64,000 nucleotides of DNA from positions 18,284-82,283 of the forward strand of contig MCGO01000169.1 of the NCBI GenBank assembly GCA_002104985.1, read 5' to 3'. This stretch comes from Rhizoclosmatium globosum (Eukaryota; Chytridiomycota; Chytridiomycetes; Chytridiales; Chytriomycetaceae). Shown here piece by piece: positions 33,401-42,160 of the stretch; the first letter of the stretch is position 1; the number at the start of each line of letters is the position of its first letter. The notes under the pieces were generated by a model, which saw nothing but the letters and a program-made list of their open reading frames with translations, was not told the origin of the DNA and searched no databases. The position numbers and the translations under genes were made by a program.

Positions 33401-36121
33401 AAGACCCTTTTTCCAAGCCTCGGTGTTACCAGTTTCGTCGTCAGAGTCACCGTTCATTCCTTTTTTCTTTGCCAAAAATTCAACGATGTCATCAAGTTTA
33501 ACAGAAGAATCCCGGTAATCCTTCTCCACTCCCGCTGAATTTTTAATTGGTCCATTAACAACGGCTCTCCACTTGCTAGGATGAGACTTTGACAGAGCCG
33601 TCATGAAAACTGAACGAAGTTCGTTTGATGTCAATTTGTAAGAACCAAGTTGTTGGTTTTCTGTAACTAATTCCAGACAAGCAACACGTGCATTGTTTCC
33701 ATTAATGGTGAAATTACGGATGGCTTCGGCTCGAGTAGCCATAGACAAATCAGTAGATACTAGAATTTTCCAGTTCTTCTCAAAGTTAGCCCACGTAGAG
33801 TCAGTTTCCAATGCGTCGCGGAAAGTTTCCATTTTCTTTCCTTTAGAGTACTGGAATAGAGGCACAATGGCCGACATTAAGTCGTCGGGTGATTGGAACT
33901 TCGAGGTCAATCCCGTTGCAAACCGCGTTTTCAAGTCATTAATTAGGTTGTAGAAACGATGAGGTTTTGAAGGATCAATGGGAGTACTTTTAATTCGATC
34001 CTTAGCTTCAACCCATTCACTTTGGCGGTCCAATCGAAGGCCAATAGTTTCAATACTCGTAGAGAGTGTAGTTGGGTCAATCATTTTGGACTCAATCTTA
34101 TAAAAACCGTCGTCCAAGATGTCGCGGGCCGATGCGGCTATTCCAACAGCCTGTTTACTAATGTCCGTCAAGGTCAAGACCTTGTTCTCAGGTACACTCG
34201 CAAATAAATTTTTGATCAATTTTAAATAATTATCAGGAGTATATCCCGCGAGTGACAAACTAAAGTACGTGTTTAGGGCGTCGTACACGAGACTCTTGAT
34301 GTCAGAATCCATGACTTCGGTGATCCCGTCGTCCTCATACATCCGCGTGTCTGCTTTAAGAAGAACATATCTTTTACCAGTGCCCAGGTCGACGGTGATG
34401 GTTCCAAGTTTTGCGACTGGTATTTGACTTTTACTAATGAGTACGATCGATATTAGAAGAGCAAGGACCAGGCTGAAAACAATTATATACAGCGATACCT
34501 TCTTGTTGTCATGCCACTCATTGGGATTATTTGCACTGACTGGTAATGCGAGGAAGAGGATTCCGAGCAAGGAAATGTCAAGGGTTGGAATTGTCGCTTG
34601 ACGTTCTCTTCTTTCGAGGCACGAGGTCCGGACCCATACAACCAAAACAATTAACATATTGACAAGGACTACTCTAACTTTATTCGAACTGAAAAACAAA
34701 AGAGAAAGTATACAACACGAAAGTCCTTTAACGTTCGCTATGGTAGCCACGGCTGTTACGGTTCGATTGTTGACGAAGTCCTGTAACTTGAACGTACAAT
34801 AGATGTTAGAGAGAGTATCACTCCAACTTAACAACTTACTATTAAAGGTTTCCAGGATATTGGGCTTCTGACGCTTCTGGAACTTGCGGTAGGCTTTATC
34901 AGCCCTTGCTTGATCCTTATGGAGTTCTTCGTTCTTGACATGAGCAGACCTTCCGGCGATTGCAGCAGCTCCAAGTTCGGCAGCAACAGCGGGAGCCATC
35001 ACATGGATTCCCGATGCCATCTTGAACTGGAACAGGTTTTGCATCGCTTTGAACCCAGCGAAGTCCATGGCTGTAGCAGATCTCTGGAGTGCCTGGTTTC
35101 TGAAGAAGGCGTCTCCTAAAGAACAAAGTCCGTTAGTAACAACGTCGGTACCCAAACAAGGGGGTAAAATCGTGTATAGACACGAGGACATCAGTGATAA
35201 CCACTGGATACAACAGTCGAAGCTCGACTGGGAAGACGCGGTGTACGCGAAACCAAATAAAATAAATAACATCGCTACACTCAGAACTCCTCCAACCCAA
35301 ACTAACAAAAAGGGATAAGACGACTTACTCGTTTTGCGAGACTCTTCCTTAGTAGGCGTAGCCGTCGAAGTCGTGGTGGCTCGTTTATCGGCTGGCAGAG
35401 GCAGTGGTGTTTCGTCGATAGGTTCGCCATCGGAGTCGAGGACCACAGTCGCATCCCTTTGGCGCTTCCTGCTACTGTAGAGGTCGTCGAGCTCTTGTTG
35501 AGTAGAATCCAAGGTAGCTGCGTATGACTGAAGGTGCTCCTCCTGCACTTTGACTTTAGTTTTCAAGACACTAACTTGCTCCCGTAGCGCCTTGCAGTTG
35601 GTTTCAAAGAACCCGATCTCGTCCAGCGCCTTTTCGTTGTCTTTGATGGCGTCCGCTAGGGCATCTTTCTTGAGTTTGTAAGACGCGTAAGTATCCTCGA
35701 ATTTCTTGATGTTCTTCTTATTTTCTTTCTTCAAGCTTTCGAGAGCAACTTCCAGCGTTTCGGCTTTGGCTTCGGCAGCAACAAGACGTTCGTTGTTCAA
35801 GTCCAATGTTTTGTCCTTGAGGTCGATCATGGTGATGGTTTCGGAGAGGTTCTTGCGGAGTGTTTGTATCTCCTTATTCTTAACGTCAATTTGGTCTTCT
35901 AGGGACGGCTCCATGTCAACGTCTTCGTCTTCGACGGGACTATCGTCGGCAGATTGCGATACGTTGGTGGCGTCTGGCTCCAATGAGGTGTGGTCTTCGT
36001 CGATGCCGTCTTCAAGTTCCTTTTCGGTGTAGAGGCGGTCGACTCGAACGGCTCCTTTGGCTCCCAAAACAGGAGAGGCTGGCACGGTATCGGCAGTCAT
36101 GAGGTCTTCGGTCGTAGACAT
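30461..36121 (-). CDS. Gag-protease-chromodomain polyprotein of the LTR element
   Basis: One uninterrupted 1886-codon frame. Approximate order: acidic N-terminus, coiled coil (residues 75-215), hydrophobic segments (265-335 and 470-560), a helical Gag-like region (600-950), a CCHC zinc knuckle CSLCHEYGHGHADC near 1007, a retropepsin-type protease with LVDTGANHSSIS near 1267 and VILGTPQCKQF, then a charged region and a chromodomain near 1755-1810 (DPLYEIEKVV, FYYLVKFKG), and a basic tail. Reverse transcriptase, RNase H and integrase are absent. Two internal stretches have clear intron signals (35328-35116 with GTAAGT, a TACTAAC branch point and TTAG; 34839-34781 with GTAAGT and ACAG) yet contain no stop in frame. 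The hydrophobic segment at 265-335 is encoded by the first intron-like stretch, so the mature mRNA may encode a different protein. Confidence 0.88.
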   Translation of the reverse strand: MSTTEDLMTADTVPASPVLGAKGAVRVDRLYTEKELEDGIDEDHTSLEPDATNVSQSADDSPVEDEDVDMEPSLEDQIDVKNKEIQTLRKNLSETITMIDLKDKTLDLNNERLVAAEAKAETLEVALESLKKENKKNIKKFEDTYASYKLKKDALADAIKDNEKALDEIGFFETNCKALREQVSVLKTKVKVQEEHLQSYAATLDSTQQELDDLYSSRKRQRDATVVLDSDGEPIDETPLPLPADKRATTTSTATPTKEESRKTSKSSYPFLLVWVGGVLSVAMLFILFGFAYTASSQSSFDCCIQWLSLMSSCLYTILPPCLGTDVVTNGLCSLGDAFFRNQALQRSATAMDFAGFKAMQNLFQFKMASGIHVMAPAVAAELGAAAIAGRSAHVKNEELHKDQARADKAYRKFQKRQKPNILETFNSKLLSWSDTLSNIYCTFKLQDFVNNRTVTAVATIANVKGLSCCILSLLFFSSNKVRVVLVNMLIVLVVWVRTSCLERRERQATIPTLDISLLGILFLALPVSANNPNEWHDNKKVSLYIIVFSLVLALLISIVLISKSQIPVAKLGTITVDLGTGKRYVLLKADTRMYEDDGITEVMDSDIKSLVYDALNTYFSLSLAGYTPDNYLKLIKNLFASVPENKVLTLTDISKQAVGIAASARDILDDGFYKIESKMIDPTTLSTSIETIGLRLDRQSEWVEAKDRIKSTPIDPSKPHRFYNLINDLKTRFATGLTSKFQSPDDLMSAIVPLFQYSKGKKMETFRDALETDSTWANFEKNWKILVSTDLSMATRAEAIRNFTINGNNARVACLELVTENQQLGSYKLTSNELRSVFMTALSKSHPSKWRAVVNGPIKNSAGVEKDYRDSSVKLDDIVEFLAKKKGMNGDSDDETGNTEAWKKGLENTVRSVASDVATLVERTSRFQAREQSREREVERERKPSNRQFNVDPKKERATLLSDVDMPLEEWDRLVSAQLSKETHNMTAADRTRFKTALRGDMKGFKCSLCHEYGHGHADCPLAERFREMMREKSGNETNTCINSSNHEVLQVNEASDSTTDLFPVPIFTPNIIPNFPESLPFVEVLSVLTPSVSSIELEFNKNNVLIETPLYQIPTYSTELSSMETVDPASQAFTFQIGNLEHRHRWSAVPESTVREDRSEPNHRSGEGPAYFTRKIPQVVKFNPIKKVTPKVSFDEVVTGLFEDDSFAQAELCNNPGCDYRRYRPLFTYTTEDEDGDSRIYKVATISTYIGSIYVEDTLVDTGANHSSISLAFYESMKDQPVLFKYTTLHQTRGVAGSMTIVGYCYIKVYLGGSKAIAKTVKFSVVPGLPRDVILGTPQCKQFNMDICFSIDRLFYGPPLKSGKRLSVPLKYFATYTPSENARLSVTKTMTLVPSMRYRVKVKTDRLIPKSKVFENCIAQTLSGLPEKGILVARTVYTTEDIANGEVPLEVTYVGSEKIKLHAGFPLAEVLLSANTPILDVPSTIDENDQDTLIHFAMMAGLHNPVDNESFLHCLETGKPYSDKENHLQVSPVLVDEFDSIETPLDNSDSDMDDENLDVYYDAELLDVYEGYDLDQFFIDPVDPIKMNRDMFKDRSNLNTFLKSIKQKPVRTHRDFRRLMANVDKMADDIIERRAQPINEPKEEIKLHKALSKKQTRLQEKTRLWKERMNKDKEFIRGLNVTEETFVDAMEDIEELYGKTFEEELAEWKKHSIILTRRPVNVHKPLITKSIALREKMDPTFVPEDRTDPLYEIEKVVSVTRRNGMFYYLVKFKGQKANQNREYNDDTLSAETRRVFWEKQKADGGPIYKSFKRHVDAYYRDDPLLPPAVDLEDVAVILPAKVNVAVGGGKVKEKRRNKAIEPRVPQEGTRTSGRLADKRAARQT

Positions 36122-36363
36122 GGTGAGTTGTTATTGAATTACAAGTTGGGATTAACAGTGAATGTCAGGACCTGTCTTAAATGGCCTCCTGTGTCAATCT
36201 TGGACAAATCGATGACGGTTGAGACTTCTGATCGTCGCGTTTACTACTATCTCAATTCGGATAACTCGTCCTTAGATCGATTTGAATCTTCGAATTACAA
36301 CTAATAAACAGTCTTAAATGCCAATTGGTTCAATATTCACAAGATTTACTAACTTTGGCTTTA

Positions 36364-36816
36364 TTAGATTATATTGTTTCCGATGTTCTTCAAACAAACG
36401 AACATCGTCTCAAAGAAGTACTGAAGTTCCCATTCCTCTTCACTGATCAAGTCCGGGATATCAGCGAAAGGATCTTCACCGTCTTCGACCAGTTCTGGTG
36501 GCTCTGTGGATACATCCGAAAGAGCGTCAGCGTCCTCTTGAGTGCAAGTATCATCGAGTTCGTTTGAATTAGCGATTATTCCATTTTCGGTTCCATAAAG
36601 AATAAAAGATTCTAGTTCACGATTCCTTTGGTTGTTGTGTGAGATCTCCAAATAGCGTCGAAGGACATGGTTAGTTTCGTCGTTGTCGAATAAGCTCTCG
36701 GTCGGTAAGAATGGTAGTGATATGGTCCAAAACACATCAGTGAGGTCAATTGGAGGTATAAACATGTTGGTTGAATTGATTTCCTCAACTAGAGTGTGAA
36801 GGTCTGGACCTTTCAT
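36364..36816 (-). CDS. Small acidic accessory protein of the LTR element
   Basis: Frame of about 150 aa upstream of gag in element orientation, between the 5' LTR and the long frame. The start is probably the ATG of MKGPDLHTLVEEIN. The sequence includes FIPPIDLTDVFWTISLPFL, and the C-terminal half is strongly acidic (ALSDVSTEPPELVEDGEDPF). No family recognised. The position recalls accessory frames of other retroelements, but the role is unknown. The A/T-rich leader between it and gag (36122-36363) holds nothing else I can identify. Confidence 0.5.
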   Translation of the reverse strand: MKGPDLHTLVEEINSTNMFIPPIDLTDVFWTISLPFLPTESLFDNDETNHVLRRYLEISHNNQRNRELESFILYGTENGIIANSNELDDTCTQEDADALSDVSTEPPELVEDGEDPFADIPDLISEEEWELQYFFETMFVCLKNIGNNII

Positions 36817-37050
36817 TCTCAATGATAATCTCACCCAAAACTTAAAGTTCACTCAAACTTCGTTTATTGAAACTCGAAATACGAGAATAAATATATAATT
36901 AAGGTGTACTTACCTTATAGCTCAGGTATAAGCCTGATTTCCTCAATACTCAATGGTATTGGTTTCAACAATCCTAAGATTGGAATAGACCTCCAACGTC
37001 TAGTAAATGAACTGATTCCAACAGTTCCACTTTTGAATTGGGCCCCCCTC

Positions 37051-38051
37051 TGTGACAGGCCTCTCCGCTGGCTATGTCCTGAATCCCCGCTCCGGTCCTA
37101 GGGTTCTGGTAATAGGCCTTTGGTAAATGCCTGCAAAAGTCCTTGCTGACTCCGAAAATGGTCCCTTGATAGGTTCGGAGGTTGAGGAACAGTATCCTTA
37201 AGGTCTAAGCTTAAGGTGGTTTAGAAACAAAATCAAGAACAACAAAACTAAACAACAACAGGGAAGGAAAGGGATAATAATAATGACAAAAAGGAATAAA
37301 CGAACATAAAATAAATTCCACATCTCGCTCGCACCTGGCCTTCATGCCTTACTACAACTACTACGAGAGTCTGCACCACACCACTCCCGGGTCCTCAATA
37401 AGATATAAGTATTATGTGTTTCGCTATAAGCTCTGTTTCCAGTGCCTAAGTATACTACGCATACCGACGGAATAATAATAGCCTAATAGAGGGCAATTGA
37501 CTATCCGCAGTAGGTTCTGCCGCCAGTTGAGATTCCAATACTACCTTCCACGGTCCTACCCTGCCTGAAGTACTCGCTCAACGCACCCCAACCTACTCGC
37601 CGTCTCCAGGCTCCACACATAATCACGAAAGGCCTCGCTCGCCCCTTTGGTCTGCTCTCGCTCACTTTCGCTCTATACTTATCTACAACGCTATAGCTAG
37701 ATCCCTTTTCTTGGTTTGTTTATCGTTGCGGCTCAGGACTCGTCGCGCCCACTTCTTCAGCTCGTCGCCGTCGATGTCCTTTTACAACGCGTCCTCCGCC
37801 CTCCCAGGGTAACTGGTGTCCACGGTGCCTACCCCGTTGTGGATCCCGAACTGGTCTCGCGTTATTAGAACGCGCTGCTGCCGTCACAGACTGGTGACTT
37901 TCAACTTATCAGCAACTTTTATTCCATTGTTCACTTGTCGCTCCCCAACAATCAAACAATAATCCAAAAATCCAGACCTAAAATAATAAATAAAGAAAAC
38001 CCTCCCAATAGTAAGTACAACTCTCAACCCCATGTCGATTTGTACTCGACA
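37051..38051 (-). repeat. LTR, 5' copy in element orientation
   Basis: 1001-bp direct repeat matching 29224-30224 throughout as far as can be checked by eye, including the TG start and CA end. It is followed by the ACAA target duplicate at 38052-38055. Confidence 0.95.
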
Positions 38052-38055
38052 ACAA

Positions 38056-38427
38056 CTCCATCCCGCCACCCATCACCCACTCGATCAGCATCCAGCTTCA
38101 AGTGCGGCATGACTTCACTGATACAACTTTGACAGAAGATAACAAAATCAACAATCTTTAGCCGCACAGAGACCACTGGCACAACAAAGAAGAATAAACC
38201 ACAATGCATCAACTTATTCAGTTTGATACCTACGGCTTGATACCACAAATCAGACTACACTTTATATAGTTTCGAGGAAAACAAAGCGAGAAAAACAAGA
38301 AAACCACACAAATATGCAACGACCCACCTCCCCCTTTCTATCTGACCACCAAAAAGGAGACTACCTAATCAAGTAAAACGTATTTCCAAAGAATAAAACA
38401 AGTCATAATAAAAACTAGTCAACACCG
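38056..38427. other. Noncoding stretch between LTR element and pseudogene
   Basis: A/C-rich, 372 bp. Apart from the short reading frame that ends at 38132 (see the LTR insertion note) nothing is recognised. Confidence 0.5.
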
Positions 38428-39987
38428 TTATGCTCCTGGTGGGGCTTCCTCTCCTTGACCTGCTCCGCCAGTTCCTGATGCATCTCCTGCAGCACCATAC
38501 TGTGCATAATAAGCATAATATTGAGCCCATGCTGCGGCATTTGCAGCATCATCGCCTCCAGCTGCTGCAGTTGCTCCAGTCGCGTCTCCAGCTCCAGCTG
38601 CTCCTTGAGTACTAGTAGCAGATGTTGCAGCTGCACCGCTCGCATCTTGAGCACTTCCATCTGCTCCTTGAGCTTGTCCATACATGGCTGCATACGCGGC
38701 AGGATCCGAGGCATAGTATTGACTGTAATACGCAGCATAATCTTGCTGAGTGTATCCACCCCTGTTTGTTGTGTGATTCCAAGATGAACGCATAAAGTAG
38801 GTATGATATATAGAAAAGTATGGTTGGGGAAAAAAGAGGGGTTACGATCACACACACCAAAAGCACCACATGAGTTTTTGACAAGTCCAAAACATCATGG
38901 ATAAAGAAGAAAAAAAAAACGACTTATATCATCGCTGCATAAGGATCCTGTTGCTGTTGCTGTCCGTATCCAGCCGAAGCACCATATCCAGCCCCATATG
39001 TAATTCCCCTTGCAATAGCTTCTTGAAGTGGACGACCGTCTTGGGCCGTTGGATCCACACGAGGGTCACTCAATAACATTTCTACACACTCTGCCCTTCG
39101 TCATACGGTAGCTAAACAAATTGCTGCATTGTCATCTCCTCCTGGATCTGATCGACCGTCTTCCAGTAACAGTTTGACAATATCTTCGGGCTCGTAGGAA
39201 TTGCAAACAGCCGCTGCAAAGAGGTCTGTGCGTCTTGACGGGTCTACTCGAGGGTCAGCCAAGAGAAGTCTCACTGTGGAGACACTGCCAAATTTCGCAG
39301 CATCGACCAACCCCAGATTATCTTGAACACTGGGATCAATTCGGATATCATTGAGGAGCAACCGTAAAACGTCATCGTGTGCTGATGAACAAACAGCGAG
39401 GAATGCTTCATCCAAAAAGTGACTTGGCTGGCGCGGTTATCAGTGAGTAAAACCTTCACAACATCGAGATCTCCTCTTTCACATGCCCACAAAAGGGTGC
39501 GATTGCCTTGACAAGACGGATCGAATGAGGTATCCAACAGTAACGTGTTAACAATTTTAAGCATGTCGTTGCATTGCCACACCGCGGAGTTTCGCGAAAA
39601 ATCCAAGTGATGTGTCAGACATTTGTTGTGTCGCAGAGCGCCTCGGTACAAAACTAAACGGTAGTTGAAGGGAAGCATGAGCCACGAGAACCCTGAGCCT
39701 TTTGGTGGAGGGTATGGTTCCCGCTGTGGATGAATTTGGGTTCCAAGAACGAAACTCCAAATACAGTGCCACTTTTGACTCGAGAATGTATGAGCTATGT
39801 GCTTCCGGGCATGAAAGAAGGAGTTGAAGAGAATTGGGGCAAATAAGGACTTTGAAGCAAAACCAACTTCTCTGAGATTCGCGTCAATTGGAAGGTATCG
39901 AAGAATCTGCTCAATGATTTCAGGAGCAAGTGAGTAGATGGTCCGTACACCCTCTGAGGTTGGTGATCCTGTAGCTGAACCAACCAT
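38428..39987 (-). pseudogene. Chimeric F-box-like/ankyrin gene fused to a Tyr/Ala-rich RNA-binding-protein-like tail, broken
   Basis: The N-terminal part starts MVGSATGSPTSEGVRT and has an F-box-like helix set (LAPEIIEQILRYLPIDANL). Ankyrin-type units with a recurring LLLxDxRxDP pattern follow: LLLNDIRIDPS, VRLLLADPRVDPS, KLLLEDGRSDP, EMLLSDPRVDPT. Within the same exon, after QEAIARG, the sequence turns into GYGASAGYGQQQQQDPYAAM. The next exon (38761-38428) continues GGYTQQDYAAYYSQYYA and WAQYYAYYAQYG, like the C-termini of FUBP/KH-type proteins. Defects: a one-base frame break at the T5 run near 39420, an in-frame TGA after AICLATV, and a donor reading ATAAGT instead of GTAAGT at 38927-38922, which leads into a TAA. 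The phase across that lost donor still matches. Confidence 0.6.
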
Positions 39988-40300
39988 CCTTCCAAAATGA
40001 AAAGGACAAATTAATGAGAAGGAGAGAAAAGAGAAGAATTCCATTCATTTCTCTAGAATAAACAAACCAAGTAATTAATGAACGATAAGCTAAAAGTGTA
40101 ACAACAAAACCCCCCAAGAACAACCCCCCTAACTCGCTGATATCCCCACCGCTTTCAATAAAGTAAATAACGTAAATTAAACAAAATATAAAAAAGGAAT
40201 CCTTCCCGACACTGCACAGGACTCAACACAACAAAAATATACAAAGCACACGAGACAACAAACGTCTCGAAACAGCGACACCAATCAATCAGTTGCACAG
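39988..40300. other. Noncoding stretch, 313 bp
   Basis: A/C-rich interval that must hold the 3' end of the Ser/Gln-rich gene and the former promoter of the ankyrin chimera. No gene, repeat or structured element recognised. Confidence 0.45.
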
Positions 40301-41908
40301 TCACACAACACGGTCCTTGGAAACAAACGCAAAAGCACTAACTCCGGTACCATGTCCATTGGCACAGGCACCAAACTCAATCTTCTTGCCACCCCCAATC
40401 CCATTCCAATGATTAGCTGCACTAAACAAAGCCCTCTTATCCATACCACTTGGAGACGTGGACGACTTCATACCATACATGACACCAAGAACAGCCGGAC
40501 TTCCAGGAAAACTGCCAGGAACCAACACAGTCTTTCCACTCGTACTACTACTGTTATCATCTTCTTCACCGCCACTCGTTGAACTGGAACTGACAACGGA
40601 AACAGAGTTGGGTGTGGCGGGAGTTGTCTTTGCGAGAGCAATGGTGGCGGATGAGGAGGCGGACGAGACTGAAGACGGATAGGTGGACTTTTTGAAGGTG
40701 GCTTGCTTGATGGCTTGAGGACGGATTGGTTTTGGGCGGATGATGGGAGGCGGTGTTGTCATACGGAAGGTTGTTCTGCCGGAATAGGGCGGGGAATCCA
40801 TATTCTCGTCTTGGTCGTGGTCGTCGTAGTAATAAGAAGGAAGGAACGCTTCAGGGAGAAGGTTTTCCATGAGACGGTCGGCGTCTGGAGCTTGACAGCG
40901 GTTGTACGGTGTTGGAGAAACTGCGCTGGAGGAGGAGACTGAGGAAGGTGCGTTTGAGATTGGTGTCAGGGTGACTGCAGGTGCTGCTGAAGGGTATTTT
41001 GAGGTATAAACACGGTCAAGGTTCAAGGCACAGAGCTCAGGTTCATATTCCTCGTCTGAGTAATCACAATCCATATGTTTGGTGGTATCAAGGGTAGAGG
41101 CGGCGAGTCCTCCAGTTTGCATAAATGTCCAGTCTACAGAGTCATATTGGGATGGTTGGTAAGTTTCCGTGGATTGAGAAGCTGTTTGTTTGTTGTCAGT
41201 TGCGAAGTCCGAACATTGTCAGGATGAGAAGAAGAAAAAGCAGAAATTTGCATCACAGCGAATTCAATCAAGTGATAAGAGATGAATGCGAATGAATATA
41301 GTAGGGAACGAGAGAAGCAAAGGAGAGAAGCGAATAAAACACGTACCAGCATCTTTTACAGACCTTCCTTTGATAAAGCGCGTAGAGGCAGCCGAGGAGC
41401 CAGTTTCCACCTTTGGCTTAAAGACAGCGGTAGGACGCAAGTTTAAGCCGCGCACAGACTGAGACAGCGAAGATGGCACGATTCGATGTTGTTGTTGTTG
41501 TTGTTGAAGTTGTTGTTTGTCGGCCTTGTTGTTCGTGTTCAGATTGGCCATGGAAGAAGCCGCGCGCACATGGGCCGCGTGTGTGGCAGCGACGGAGGCG
41601 TTTGTGGCTGACGACGAGAGTGAAGCCGAAAAGGAGGCCGATGCGTTCTTTGCCGTGCGAAGGTCGAGAATCAACTGCGACGGTCGGAAGCCCTTTTGCG
41701 ACTGGGCCTGGGCCTGCGACTGCGACTGCGACTGCGACTGCGACTGCGTGGCTGCCGAGGACACAGCCACTGACACGTGCGAATTAAGATGCGCAGTGCT
41801 CAAAGACGGGGCTGAGGCCGGTTTGAGGACAACTGCCGCTTTTCTTGTTGTTGACGACGAGAACGAGAGCGACGAGGAAGACCGGTGGTTGGAGGAGGCG
41901 TCACTCAT
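40301..41908 (-). CDS. Low-complexity Ser/Gln/Ala-rich protein
   Basis: Two exons (41908-41347 and 41181-40301) join in phase to 480 aa. The protein is largely disordered: Ser runs near the N-terminus, a Ser-Gln dipeptide tract (SQSQSQSQSQAQAQSQ), a run of seven Gln, then a conserved-looking patch around the junction (TETYQPSQYDSVDWTFMQTG), an acidic patch (MDCDYSDEEYEPELC) and Pro/Ser-rich blocks (TTPPPIIRPKPIRPQ). The C-terminus is more structured (AVLGVMYGMKSS, GACANGHGTGVSAFAFVSK). No family recognised; such composition is common in transcription or signalling regulators of fungi. Confidence 0.65.
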
Positions 41909-42160
41909 TGGATGCTGCTGCTGGATGCTGGGTGGCTGAAGAAAAAGGAGTGGGGTTGGTTAGTAGTAGAGCTGGTACGCGTGGTGGGAGAGAATGCGCG
42001 GGTCTTTTGTTTCGCTGATTTCCTCTTCTCCCGTTCTTTCTCCCACCACCTTATGTAAACATTTACTGCATTATGAAGGATTATAGTTTGGTAAGAAGTT
42101 TAATAAAAAGAAGGCATAAATACACCATATTCAGTGAAGGTCACCCCAAAACAACTGGTC

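Larger units (their letters stand above)
29224..38051 (-). mobile_element. Complete LTR retroelement lacking RT and integrase
   Basis: An 8.8-kb element bounded by two 1001-bp direct repeats (29224-30224 and 37051-38051). The repeats begin TGTGACAGG and end CTCGACA, so they have the TG...CA ends of LTRs, and ACAA (29220-29223 and 38052-38055) flanks both sides as a 4-bp target duplication. I saw no mismatch between the LTRs, so the insertion is young or recently converted. Genes read on the minus strand, making the right repeat the 5' LTR. The coding content is a short acidic protein and one long Gag-protease-chromodomain frame. No YxDD reverse transcriptase, RNase H or HHCC/DDE integrase is present, so it must be mobilised in trans. 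A tRNA primer site next to the 5' LTR was not recognised. Confidence 0.93.

Noticed and set aside
34910..35119. Antisense and shifted frames within the retroelement
   Set aside because: They overlap the Gag coiled-coil region in other frames; the long minus-strand frame explains the sequence.
38415..38855. Minus-strand 146-codon Met/Gln/Leu-rich frame
   Set aside because: It is a shifted reading of the Tyr/Ala-rich tail exon at 38428-38761.
41691..41760. Short-period repeat resembling a CRISPR or microsatellite array
   Set aside because: It is the coding DNA for a Ser-Gln dipeptide tract in the 480-aa protein; no spacers are present and the genome is eukaryotic.
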